Both the position numbers and the translations under genes were made by a program. Below the pieces are notes generated by a model. It did no database searches and had not been told where the DNA came from. It was given only the letters and a program-made list of their open reading frames with translations. From the NCBI GenBank assembly GCA_963702195.1, contig OY969725.1:1240001-1304000 (forward strand): a DNA stretch of 64,000 bases. Direction: 5' to 3'. Shown one piece after another: positions 29,584-37,762 of the stretch. The stretch's first letter is position 1. Every line of letters starts with the position of its first letter. The DNA is from AC-56 sp963702195. Its GTDB lineage: Bacteria > Actinomycetota > Thermoleophilia > Solirubrobacterales > 70-9.

Positions 29584-31265
29584 GGCAGCTCCGCGCGGAT
29601 CGTCGTGCCATGTCCCGGCGAGATGACCACGGTCAGAGTCCCGTCGAGCGCCTCCACCCGGCCGCGGAGCCCGCTGAGCCCGCTCCCTTCTGGATCGGCG
29701 CCGCCAGGCCCGTCATCCGCCACCTCGACCGTCAGCACCTCACCGTCCAGCCAGACCGTTACCGAGGCCGTGGCGTCCGGTGCGTGCTTGGCCACGTTCG
29801 TGAGCGCCTCGGCGACGACGAAGTAGGCGGCCGTCTCGAGCACGGCCGGAGGACGGACGTCGAGGTCGACCTTGACCTCCACCGGGATCGATGCCCGCCG
29901 GCCCAGCGCCTCGACCGCCGCGGCCAGCCCGCGATCGGCGAGCACGGGCGGCGCGATCCCGCGGGCGAGGTCGCGAAGCTCCGCGATCGCCGCACCGGCA
30001 TCCCCGCGCGCGTCGCGCACGAGCGCCGCCATCTCGGGCTGGTCGGAGAGCTTCTCCTCGGCGCGACCAAGCCGCATGCTGAGCGACACCAGGCGCGCCT
30101 GGGCGCCGTCGTGGAGGTCGCGCTCGATGCGCCGCAGCTCCGCCGCCTGCACGTCCAGCGCACCCCGGCGCGTACGCGTGAGCTCGTCCACGCGCTCCAC
30201 GAGCTCCTGCTCCCGAGCCGCCGGGAACACCCGCCGCCACATCACGGAAATCACCGCACAGACCCCGAACGCCACCGCGAGCGCCAGCATCGTCCAGACC
30301 GGCCAGAACGTGCCGCCGCCCGCGAACGCCCATATGAGGACGACGGTCACCGCGATCACCGCGGAGACAGCGCCCTGAATCGCCAGCCACCGGCGCCCCC
30401 CGGGCTGCGTCTCAAGCGCCCAGCGAATCCCGCCGTGCAGGCCGAGGGGAATCGCGACGCCGAGCCAGACCCATTGCGGCCAGAAGTAGCCCGCGCCGGT
30501 CAGCGCCCAGATCAGCGTGCAGGCGGCTGCGACGAGGAACGACAGCGCCGCCTGAAGCCCCAGCGCCGCGCGAGGGTCGGCAGCTGGGCGGCGCCGCTCG
30601 GCCGGCTTGGCCTCCGCCGTCGGAGCCTCACCGGGTCCGTCGCCGGAGGGCCCGAGCAGGGCTGCGGCGAGCCAGGATTCGCCGAAGGCCATCAGTCGCA
30701 GCAGCCCCGCGGTGACGGCAGCAAGGAGGATAGAGGCACCCATGACGGCAAGGGCCTTCGGGAAGGTGTCGATGTTCCAGACGCCGAAGTCGGGGCCACC
30801 GGGGATCGCCCAGTACCAGGCGGGCATCGTGAGCCCTGCGACGACGACGCCGATCGCCGTCAGGGCCGCGGTCCCGAACGCGAACCCGATCAGCGAATGC
30901 AGAACCAGCCACGCCAGGTCGCGCCAGGTCTGCGGATCGCGCAGCGGCGAGAAGAGCCGGCTGAGGAAGTGGTCACCGCTGCGCTCGCGATAGCGACCCC
31001 GCAGGGGAGCGCCCAGCACGAGCGCGGCGTTGCGCCGGTCGAGCTCGGCGGTCCAGCGGAACACGAACGCGCACAGCGCGATCAGCGGCAGCCCGACGAT
31101 GAACACCGCCAGCGACAGCGTCACCGACAGGCCGACCACCAACACCGTGAACGCGAGCACGCTCGTCGCCAGGCCGATCGTCAGGTACGCGGCGTCGAGT
31201 CCGGCGCGCGCCGTGAGATCGACAAAGCGGCTCAATCGCATCGCCTCCCCTCCGGACTCGCTCAT
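29571..31265 (-). CDS. NarL-type sensor histidine kinase with duplicated two-helix domain
   Basis: A 564-aa membrane kinase. Residues 20-205 form an actinobacterial putative-sensor domain with four helices. Residues 233-285 and 291-345 are two similar 2-helix units (LIWALTGAGYFWPQW and LIWAFAGGGTFWPVW), an internal duplication. Then comes a short coiled coil, the HisKA_3 domain with phospho-acceptor H385 in RDLHDGAQARL, and an ATPase domain with DDGPGG and GLSGLRGRVEALDG. There is no extracellular loop of size, so it likely senses membrane or cell-wall state, like LiaS/VraS. ATG 31265 overlaps the MMPL gene stop (ATGA). Confidence 0.94.
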   Translation of the reverse strand: MSESGGEAMRLSRFVDLTARAGLDAAYLTIGLATSVLAFTVLVVGLSVTLSLAVFIVGLPLIALCAFVFRWTAELDRRNAALVLGAPLRGRYRERSGDHFLSRLFSPLRDPQTWRDLAWLVLHSLIGFAFGTAALTAIGVVVAGLTMPAWYWAIPGGPDFGVWNIDTFPKALAVMGASILLAAVTAGLLRLMAFGESWLAAALLGPSGDGPGEAPTAEAKPAERRRPAADPRAALGLQAALSFLVAAACTLIWALTGAGYFWPQWVWLGVAIPLGLHGGIRWALETQPGGRRWLAIQGAVSAVIAVTVVLIWAFAGGGTFWPVWTMLALAVAFGVCAVISVMWRRVFPAAREQELVERVDELTRTRRGALDVQAAELRRIERDLHDGAQARLVSLSMRLGRAEEKLSDQPEMAALVRDARGDAGAAIAELRDLARGIAPPVLADRGLAAAVEALGRRASIPVEVKVDLDVRPPAVLETAAYFVVAEALTNVAKHAPDATASVTVWLDGEVLTVEVADDGPGGADPEGSGLSGLRGRVEALDGTLTVVISPGHGTTIRAELPCGS

Positions 31266-33496
31266 GCGCCCACCTCGGCGCTCACTTCACTGGGCCGGCG
31301 CTCACGGCGACCGCCAACTCGCGGCAGCCATCTCAGGGAGCGCGGCAGGTACCAGTTTCGATCCCCGAGCAACTTCATCGTCGCCGGCAGCAGGACCGCG
31401 CGGATGACGGTTGCATCGATGGCGATGGCAACCGCGAGCCCGATGCCCATCTCCTTGAAGTCGAGGAACGACAGGGTCGCGAAGATCCCGAACACCGCCA
31501 CCATCACGGCAGCCGCGCTGGTCACGACGCTCGCGGTCGTCTTGACACCGTGCGCCACCGCCCGTTCGGTAGGCATGCCGCGATCGTACGCCTCCCTGAT
31601 GCGGGTCAGGATGAATACGTGGTAGTCCATCGAGAGTCCGAACAGGACCACGAAAAGGAACAGCGGCAGCCACGACGTGATCGCCCCCGGCGACTGGAAG
31701 CCCAGCAATCCTTCGAGGTGGCCCTCCTGGAAGATCCAGACGAGCACGCCGTAGGCAGCCCCCACCGAGAGCAGGTTCAGGCCGATCGCAGTCAGCGGGA
31801 TGACGAGCGAGCGGAAGGTCATCAGCAACAGCAGGAACGCCGCGCCGAGCACGAACGCGAACACCCACGGCATGCGCGCGCTCAACAGGTCGTTGAAATC
31901 CCCGGAGATCGCGGTGTCGCCGGTGACCTGCGCAGTCACGCCCGGGACCCGTCCCAGCGTGGACGGGATGAGCTGATCGCGGAGCCTGGCGAGCGCCGCG
32001 TTGGACCGGTCGTTCGTGCCGCTGCCGGCGAGCGGGACGTTCAGCACGGCGACGGAGCCGTCGCGGCTTCTGTCCGTGGTGATCGGCCGGCCGAACGACC
32101 TCCGATCGGCGAGAACGCGCCGGCGGAGCTCGTGCATGGCCGACGCCGCCCTCGGCGAGGACGCCTCGTCACCGCTGACCACCACCTGCGCCGGCGAGAA
32201 CCCTCCTGGGAACGCCGCCTGAATGCGGTCATAGGTGTGCACGATCGGCAGGTTCCTCGGCAGCGCGTCCGCGCCCGAGTCCGCGGTCTTCAGGCTGAAC
32301 GCCGGGATGGCCAGCGCCACGAGCACCGCTGCCGCGATCAGCGCGGAGACAAGCGGCCTGCGGAGCACACGCTCCGTGATCCGCGACCATAGGCCACCGC
32401 GTTCGCCATCTGCGGAGAGCCGCTTGACCAGCGGCAGCCGACCCACCTCGACTCGATCGCCAAGCCACGCGAGCACCGCCGGCAGCACCGTGAGCGAGCC
32501 GGCGACCGCGACGGCCACGACCAGGATCGTGCCCGTGGCGAGCGAGGCGAACGTGGGGTCGCCGGCCACGTACATGCCGGCCATCGCGGCCATCACCGTG
32601 ATCCCGGACACGAGGACGGCCCGCCCAGAGGTCGCCGCGGCCGCCTCGAGCGAGGCCCGCTCGCCCCTGCCGGCCGCGCGCTCCTCCCGCTCGCGCCGCA
32701 GGTAGAACATCGAGTAGTCGACTCCCACCGCGAGCCCGATCAGGAGGACGACCGAGTTGATCGTCTCGGCGACCGGGCTGATGTGGCTGATCGGGCCGAT
32801 GAGGCCGATCGCGGCCGCGACGGCGGTCAGCGCCAGGAGGAGTGGCACGCCGGCCGCGACTAGCGCCCCGAAGACCAGCACGAGAATCAGCAGCGTGATC
32901 GGCAGCGAGGTCAGCTCGGCGCGCTGGAAGTCGTCGGAGATGCTTGCCGAAACCGCGTTCTCCGCGCTGGCGGAGCCGATCTCCTCGATGCGGAAGCCCG
33001 GATGAGCCCTGCGTGCCGTGGCCACCGCGTTCAGAGCCACGTCGACCTTCTGCTTCGGGTCGATGCGGTTCGTGTCGGGGATCTTGAAGTCGATGAGCGC
33101 CGAGTGACCGTCGGCGGAGATCCGTTCGCCGTCCGCGCCCGGGTCGTACGGGCCCTGGACGTCCCGGACGAACCCCAGGCGACTCAGGCGGCGTTCGACG
33201 CCGTCGACCGCACCGTGGAAGGCCGGTTCGCCCGCCTTCGCGTGGGCGCTCTCAACCAGGACGGTCTCGGAGGCGGACTCTGGAAAGGCCTTGGCGAGCG
33301 TCTGGTCGGCTCGCCCCGACTCACCGACGCCCGACTGGTCGTCGGAGAGGGTCTTGGTCCCCAGCGTCCCACCGATCATCACGGCGGCCACCACCAGGGC
33401 CAGCCAGCCCCAGATCGCCGCCTTGCGGTGCTGGGCGCTCCAGCGGCCCGCGCGGGCGGCGAGGTTGCTTGACGGTGTCCGGGTCCCCAACTGCAT
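31262..33496 (-). CDS. MMPL/RND-family membrane transporter
   Basis: A 744-aa exporter of the MmpL/YdfJ type. It has a transmembrane helix at residues 28-48, a large extracytoplasmic loop, five helices including the conserved GLAVGVDYSMFYL, a second loop, and five more helices with GLSMDYHVFILTRIREAYD; the D-Y pairs are the proton-relay residues of the family. Such proteins export lipids or drugs. ATG 33496 was preferred because GGGAGGT lies 8 nt upstream and the family N-terminus (RAGRWSAQHRKAAIWGW) follows. It is the first gene of the MMPL-kinase-regulator operon, suggesting efflux controlled by envelope stress. Confidence 0.94.
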   Translation of the reverse strand: MQLGTRTPSSNLAARAGRWSAQHRKAAIWGWLALVVAAVMIGGTLGTKTLSDDQSGVGESGRADQTLAKAFPESASETVLVESAHAKAGEPAFHGAVDGVERRLSRLGFVRDVQGPYDPGADGERISADGHSALIDFKIPDTNRIDPKQKVDVALNAVATARRAHPGFRIEEIGSASAENAVSASISDDFQRAELTSLPITLLILVLVFGALVAAGVPLLLALTAVAAAIGLIGPISHISPVAETINSVVLLIGLAVGVDYSMFYLRREREERAAGRGERASLEAAAATSGRAVLVSGITVMAAMAGMYVAGDPTFASLATGTILVVAVAVAGSLTVLPAVLAWLGDRVEVGRLPLVKRLSADGERGGLWSRITERVLRRPLVSALIAAAVLVALAIPAFSLKTADSGADALPRNLPIVHTYDRIQAAFPGGFSPAQVVVSGDEASSPRAASAMHELRRRVLADRRSFGRPITTDRSRDGSVAVLNVPLAGSGTNDRSNAALARLRDQLIPSTLGRVPGVTAQVTGDTAISGDFNDLLSARMPWVFAFVLGAAFLLLLMTFRSLVIPLTAIGLNLLSVGAAYGVLVWIFQEGHLEGLLGFQSPGAITSWLPLFLFVVLFGLSMDYHVFILTRIREAYDRGMPTERAVAHGVKTTASVVTSAAAVMVAVFGIFATLSFLDFKEMGIGLAVAIAIDATVIRAVLLPATMKLLGDRNWYLPRSLRWLPRVGGRRERRPSEVSAEVGA

Positions 33497-33622
33497 CGAT
33501 TCGACCTCCCGAATTCGCTCCGTGCGCGGCGGTTTCCGCGCCCGTCCAATGCTGCAGCGACCCGGGCGCGGCGACAATGGAGCGGACCGGTGAATTGCGA
33601 TGGGGCGGGCGGGTCTCCACGA

Positions 33623-33640
33623 GGTGGGGAAAACCCCACC
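33623..33640 (+). promoter_or_regulatory. Perfect hairpin in front of leuS
   Basis: GGTGGGG (33623-33629), AAAA loop, CCCCACC (33634-33640), ending 10 nt before the leuS GTG. If transcribed it would form a 7-bp GC stem next to the ribosome site. No T-box sequences (no TGGNACCGCG) are seen. The rest of the 33497-33650 gap is featureless. Confidence 0.4.
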
Positions 33641-33650
33641 GTGAAGCCGT

Positions 33651-36173
33651 GTGCCTAATATCGCGCTGGTGGACCGTTACGAGCCAAGCGAGATCGAGGC
33701 CCGCTGGCGCGGTGTGTGGGAGGAGGAGCGCACCTGGGAGGTCCCGAATCCCGGCCAGCCCGGGTTCGACGACTCCGCGCCGAAGAGCTACGTGCTCGAG
33801 ATGCTCCCGTACCCCTCGGGCGACCCGCACGTCGGCCACCTGAAGAACTACGCCATCGGCGACGCGATGGCGCACTACAAGCGCCGCAACGGCTTCCAGG
33901 TGATTCACCCGATGGGATTCGACGCCTTCGGCCTGCCCGCCGAGAACAACGCGATCAAGACCGGAGAGCCCCCGCGCGTCGCCACCGAGCGCTCGATCGA
34001 CGCCTACAAGAAGGCGTTCCACCGCCTCGGCCTCTCATTCGACTGGGCCCGCGAGCTCGCGACGCACGAGCCCTCCTACTACCGCTGGACGCAGTGGATC
34101 TTTCTCCAGCTGCTGGAGCGCGGCCTCGCCTACCGCGACGAGGCGCTCGTGCAGTGGTGCCCCTTCGACCAGACGGTCCTCGCCAACGAGCAGGTGATCG
34201 ACGGACGCTGCGAGCGCTGCGGCAACCTGGTCGAGGCGCGCGAGCTGGAGCAGTGGTTCTTCCGCATCACCGACTACGCCGACCGGCTGCTCGACGACCT
34301 CGACTCGATCGAGTGGCCCGAGCACGTGAAGACCATGCAGCGCAACTGGATCGGCCGCTCCCACGGCGCCGAGGTCATCTTCCGCTGCGAGGACCTGGAC
34401 CTTGACTTCCCGGTCTTCACCACCCGCCCCGACACGCTCTTCGGCGCCACGTTCTTTGTCATGGCGCCCGAGCACCCGGACGTGGAGCGCCTCGCCGCCG
34501 GCACCGACCACGAGGCCGCCGTCCGCGAGTACGTCAACGAGGCCGTCCGCGCCACCGCCGAGGAGCGCGGGGCGGAGGAGCGCCAGAAGACCGGCGTGCC
34601 ACTCGACCGCACGATCACCAACCCCGTCAACGGCGAGCAGATCCCGATGTTCGTCGCCGACTACGTCCTCATGGAATACGGGACCGGGGCGATCATGGCC
34701 GTGCCCGCACACGACTCACGCGACTATGAGTTCGCTCGGGCGTATGACCTGCCCATCCGCCGTGTGATCGGTGGGACCGACCCGAACGAGTCCAGGGACG
34801 ACGACGGTCTCCCGTACTCGGGAGACGGCGAGATGGTCAACTCCGGCCGCTTCGACGGCAAGCACAACCGCGAGGCCTACGACGAGATCGTCGCCTGGCT
34901 CGAATCCGAGGGCCGTGGCAAGCCGACCGTCCACTACCGCCTCCGCGACTGGCTGGTCTCGCGTCAGCGCTACTGGGGGTGCCCGATCCCCGTCGTCTAC
35001 TGCGAGACCGACGGCATCGTGCCCATCCCGGAGGGCCAGCTGCCGGTGCTGCTCCCAGAGGTCGACGACTACGCGCCGAAGGGCAAGAGCCCCCTGGCGG
35101 CCGCCGAGGACTGGGTGGCGACGGAGTGTCCGCGCTGCGGGGCCCCGGCCCGCCGCGAGACCGACACGATGGACACCTTTGTCGACTCCTCCTGGTACTT
35201 CCTCCGGTACCTCGACGCCCACAACGACCAGGCGGCCTGGGATCGCGCGGCGGTCGACTACTGGATGCCGGTGGACCAGTACATCGGCGGCGTCGAGCAC
35301 GCGATCCTCCACCTGATGTACGCCCGCTTCTTCACGAAGGCGCTCGCGGACATGGGGCATCTGGGCGTGCAGGAGCCATTCGCCCGCCTTTTCACCCAGG
35401 GCATGATCACCCGCGACGGCGCCAAGATGTCCTCCTCGAAGGGCAACGTCGTGAGCGCCGCCGAGACCGTCGAGCGCTACGGCGCGGACACGGCCCGTAC
35501 CTACGTCTGCTTCATGGGGCCGCCCGCCGGGGGCGGCGACTGGACCGACGAGAGCGTTGCCGGAGTGCACCGGTTCCTCACGCGGCTTTGGCGCCTGAAG
35601 GAGGAGGTGGTCGGGCGGACGGCGTCGCACGACGAGGAAGCAGCAAGCAAGCAGCAGGTAGACCCAGGCACCGCCGCCGGAGACCTCCTGCGCAAGTCCC
35701 ACTGGGCGATCGACAAGGTCACCCGCGACATCGAGCGCGACTTCGGATTCAACACCGCCATCGCCGCCGTGATGGAGCTGGTGAACGAGGCCTATGTGAC
35801 TAAGGACCACCTGTACGGTGATCCGGAGGGCGAGTTGGTGCTGCGGTTCGCGACAGAGACCGCCGCCTCGATCCTCTTTCCGTTCGCCCCCCACCTCAGC
35901 GCCGAGGTGTACGAGGCGATCACCGGGCGCAGGGTCTGGGAGGACCTCTGGCCGAAGGCCGACCCCGCCCTGCTGGCGAGCGACATCTTCACCCTCGTCG
36001 TCCAGGTGAACGGCAAGCGCCGCGCGGGCGTTGAGGCCCCCGCGGACGCCTCGCGGGAGGAGCTCGTGGAGCTCGCCCGCGCCGACGCCGCCGTCCGGCG
36101 CCACATCGACGGCAAGGAGGTCCTCAAGGAGGTCGTGGTGCCAGGCAAGCTGGTCAACCTGGTTGTCAGGTAG
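33651..36173 (+). CDS. leuS: Leucyl-tRNA synthetase
   Basis: Class I synthetase charging tRNA-Leu. The HIGH motif is PHVGH at 59-63 (after PYPSGD), the editing domain is inserted after the zinc region (CERCG), and the catalytic loop is KMSSSKG at 592-598. Length 840 aa is normal for the bacterial form. Residues about 655-675 (TASHDEEAASKQQVD) are a non-conserved low-complexity insert written in atypical codons (GCA, CAG runs). Start GTG 33651 gives MPNIALVDRYEPSEIE. It begins the leuS-comEA-comEC-holA-rpsT block typical of actinobacteria. Confidence 0.97.
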   Translation: MPNIALVDRYEPSEIEARWRGVWEEERTWEVPNPGQPGFDDSAPKSYVLEMLPYPSGDPHVGHLKNYAIGDAMAHYKRRNGFQVIHPMGFDAFGLPAENNAIKTGEPPRVATERSIDAYKKAFHRLGLSFDWARELATHEPSYYRWTQWIFLQLLERGLAYRDEALVQWCPFDQTVLANEQVIDGRCERCGNLVEARELEQWFFRITDYADRLLDDLDSIEWPEHVKTMQRNWIGRSHGAEVIFRCEDLDLDFPVFTTRPDTLFGATFFVMAPEHPDVERLAAGTDHEAAVREYVNEAVRATAEERGAEERQKTGVPLDRTITNPVNGEQIPMFVADYVLMEYGTGAIMAVPAHDSRDYEFARAYDLPIRRVIGGTDPNESRDDDGLPYSGDGEMVNSGRFDGKHNREAYDEIVAWLESEGRGKPTVHYRLRDWLVSRQRYWGCPIPVVYCETDGIVPIPEGQLPVLLPEVDDYAPKGKSPLAAAEDWVATECPRCGAPARRETDTMDTFVDSSWYFLRYLDAHNDQAAWDRAAVDYWMPVDQYIGGVEHAILHLMYARFFTKALADMGHLGVQEPFARLFTQGMITRDGAKMSSSKGNVVSAAETVERYGADTARTYVCFMGPPAGGGDWTDESVAGVHRFLTRLWRLKEEVVGRTASHDEEAASKQQVDPGTAAGDLLRKSHWAIDKVTRDIERDFGFNTAIAAVMELVNEAYVTKDHLYGDPEGELVLRFATETAASILFPFAPHLSAEVYEAITGRRVWEDLWPKADPALLASDIFTLVVQVNGKRRAGVEAPADASREELVELARADAAVRRHIDGKEVLKEVVVPGKLVNLVVR

Positions 36174-36239
36174 ACGACGCTCGGCCATGTGTCCGATTGA
36201 CAACACGCCTGCCGGGCGGGTCTGCTAGAAAGGCGACGC

Positions 36240-36641
36240 ATGCTTGTCAGGCGCTTCTCGGACGCGACCATCACCGAGTTGCACCGGCTCCGTCCTCACA
36301 TCCTCATGGATGCGGGGGAGCTCGGATCTCGCAACGTATCCGTGTGCTGGCTCGAGGTGCCCGCCGGCGCGTCGGAGGAGCTCCGCTCCCACGAGGAGGC
36401 TGAGCAGGTGTACGTCGTCGTCAGTGGCAAGGGCACCATGTCGGCGACCGGCGACACGCAGCAGCTCGCCGTCGGTGACCTCGTCCTGATCCCGCCGGCG
36501 ACCGATCACGCGGTCGCCAACGACGGGACGGACCCGCTGGCGCTCGTCTCGGTCCAGTCCCCGCCGGTATCGGCGGACGAGCTGTTCAGCCGCCGCCTCG
36601 CGGCGCAGGCGAGCGGCTACGACGACTACGAGGACGAGTAG
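36240..36641 (+). CDS. Cupin-domain protein
   Basis: A 133-aa single-domain cupin. The first motif is SHEEAEQVYVVVSGKGTMS, where H and two E residues could bind a metal, and the second is GDLVLIPPATDHAV with the fourth ligand His. Small cupins of this type bind sugars, act as isomerases or sense ligands; no specific role can be given. Good AAAGG purines precede the ATG. Stand-alone or co-transcribed with acyP 25 nt downstream. Confidence 0.9.
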   Translation: MLVRRFSDATITELHRLRPHILMDAGELGSRNVSVCWLEVPAGASEELRSHEEAEQVYVVVSGKGTMSATGDTQQLAVGDLVLIPPATDHAVANDGTDPLALVSVQSPPVSADELFSRRLAAQASGYDDYEDE

Positions 36642-36665
36642 CCCGAAGGCCGCCGCCTCCGCGGC

Positions 36666-36947
36666 GTGCTCATCCACCAGGTGGCCCGTAAGCGCGTCAT
36701 TGTCCACGGCCGGGTCCAGGGCGTCTTCTTCCGGGACACGACCCGGCGGATGGCGGAGTCGCGCGGCGTGGCGGGATGGGTCCGCAACAACTCCGACGGG
36801 AGCGTGGAGGCGGTGTTCGAGGGCCCCGAGGAGCCGGTCGACGCGCTGGTGCGCTTCGCCCGGGAGGGCCCGCGCGGGGCGGTCGTGGAGAGCGTGGACG
36901 TCCGCGTCGAGGAACCCGAGGGCCTGACGGGCTTCCGCATCACCTAG
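36666..36947 (+). CDS. acyP: Acylphosphatase
   Basis: Hydrolyses acyl phosphates such as carbamoyl- and acetyl-phosphate. The 93-aa product contains the catalytic-arginine loop GRVQGVFFRD (residues 15-24) and the asparagine motif GWVRNNSDGSVEAVFEG (residues 37-53), both intact. GTG 36666 is used; GTG 36681 would give a closer-to-average 88 residues and remains possible. Confidence 0.95.
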   Translation: MLIHQVARKRVIVHGRVQGVFFRDTTRRMAESRGVAGWVRNNSDGSVEAVFEGPEEPVDALVRFAREGPRGAVVESVDVRVEEPEGLTGFRIT

Positions 36948-36963
36948 ACACCCGTCCGAGAGC

Positions 36964-37007
36964 TTTTGGCAATCCAGGGACGCTATGGCGACCTCCAATT
37001 GCCAAAA
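36964..37007. repeat. Intergenic stem-loop repeat, copy B
   Basis: TTTTGGCAAT (36964-36973) and ATTGCCAAAA (36998-37007) are perfect 10-bp arms, with an inner AGG/CCT pair. The sequence resembles copy A at 19597-19635 in both arms and in the CAGGGACG core. It lies 92 nt before comEA. Confidence 0.7.
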
Positions 37008-37099
37008 CCTTCCCATGAGGCCCAGCCTCGGCCCCCTCGTTGGCGGTTAGGCGCATTCGCGTTACGCAGACCTGACACAGGCCCGCCATATGTCACCTG

Positions 37100-37750
37100 G
37101 TGTTCCGCAGCATCGCTGCCGTGGGTTCCCTCAGCCGATCGCAGCTGCTCGTCTATGGCGCCGTGGCCGTGGTGCTCCTCCTGGTGGGAGCGCGGTGGAT
37201 CCGGTCAGGGGACGCCCAGGGAAAGCCCGGCGGCGGGATCACATACGCGAACTCCTCGAAGGGCGCCGGCGCGGGCGGCGCGGGAGTGGCCGTCAACGCC
37301 CAGGGCGGGAGTGACGTGGTCGTGGATGTGGCCGGCGCCGTGTCCGATCCCGGCGTCTACCGGTTACCGGCCGGCACTCGCGTCAACGATGCGATCGAGC
37401 GGGCCGGTGGCGCGACCCCGCACGGCGAGATCGACGCGATCAACCTCGCGGCGCGCCTGACCGACGGCCAGCAAATAGTCATTCCCGACCGGGCCAAGAG
37501 CCCTGTCGGGGTCGCTGCAGGGTCCGGAGGTGCCGGCAGTGCGGGAGCTGATTCCGCCGCCCCGATCAGCATGGGCACGGCGACCGTCGATGACCTGGAC
37601 CAGATCGAGGGGATCGGGCCCGTGACCGCGCAGAAGATCGTCGAGTTCCGCGACCAGCACGGGGGCGTCTCGTCGGTCGATCAGCTCGACCAGATCGACG
37701 GGATCGGACCGGCGACGTTGGATGCACTGCGCTCGGGCCTCCAACCCTGA
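37100..37750 (+). CDS. comEA: ComEA-type DNA-uptake protein
   Basis: DNA receptor of natural transformation, anchored outside the membrane. One transmembrane helix (residues 17-34), a Gly/Ala linker, an SLBB domain (VVVDVAGAVSDPGVYRLPAG, INLAARLTDGQQIVIPD, residues 70-125) and a C-terminal double helix-hairpin-helix (DDLDQIEGIGPVTAQKIVEF and DQLDQIDGIGPATLDAL). Length 216 aa is standard. GTG 37100 places the helix near the N-terminus. Followed after 12 nt by comEC. Confidence 0.95.
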   Translation: MFRSIAAVGSLSRSQLLVYGAVAVVLLLVGARWIRSGDAQGKPGGGITYANSSKGAGAGGAGVAVNAQGGSDVVVDVAGAVSDPGVYRLPAGTRVNDAIERAGGATPHGEIDAINLAARLTDGQQIVIPDRAKSPVGVAAGSGGAGSAGADSAAPISMGTATVDDLDQIEGIGPVTAQKIVEFRDQHGGVSSVDQLDQIDGIGPATLDALRSGLQP

Positions 37751-37762
37751 GGTGCTCCAGCC

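Noticed and set aside
29610..31625. 671-codon plus-strand frame over the histidine kinase
   Set aside because: Rich in Arg/Pro/His/Gln with no domain; the minus-strand kinase explains the region.
33497..33650. T-box leader for leuS
   Set aside because: No TGGNACCGCG antiterminator, no specifier loop, and the gap is too short.
35609..35682. leuS low-complexity segment as a palindromic insertion
   Set aside because: Only a 7-bp AGGAGGT/ACCTCCT pair flanks it, 74 nt apart and partly in conserved codons; likely chance.
36197..36202. TTGACA as -35 box of the cupin gene
   Set aside because: No -10 at 16-18 nt; the only candidate (TAGAAA) is 23 nt away and lacks the final T.
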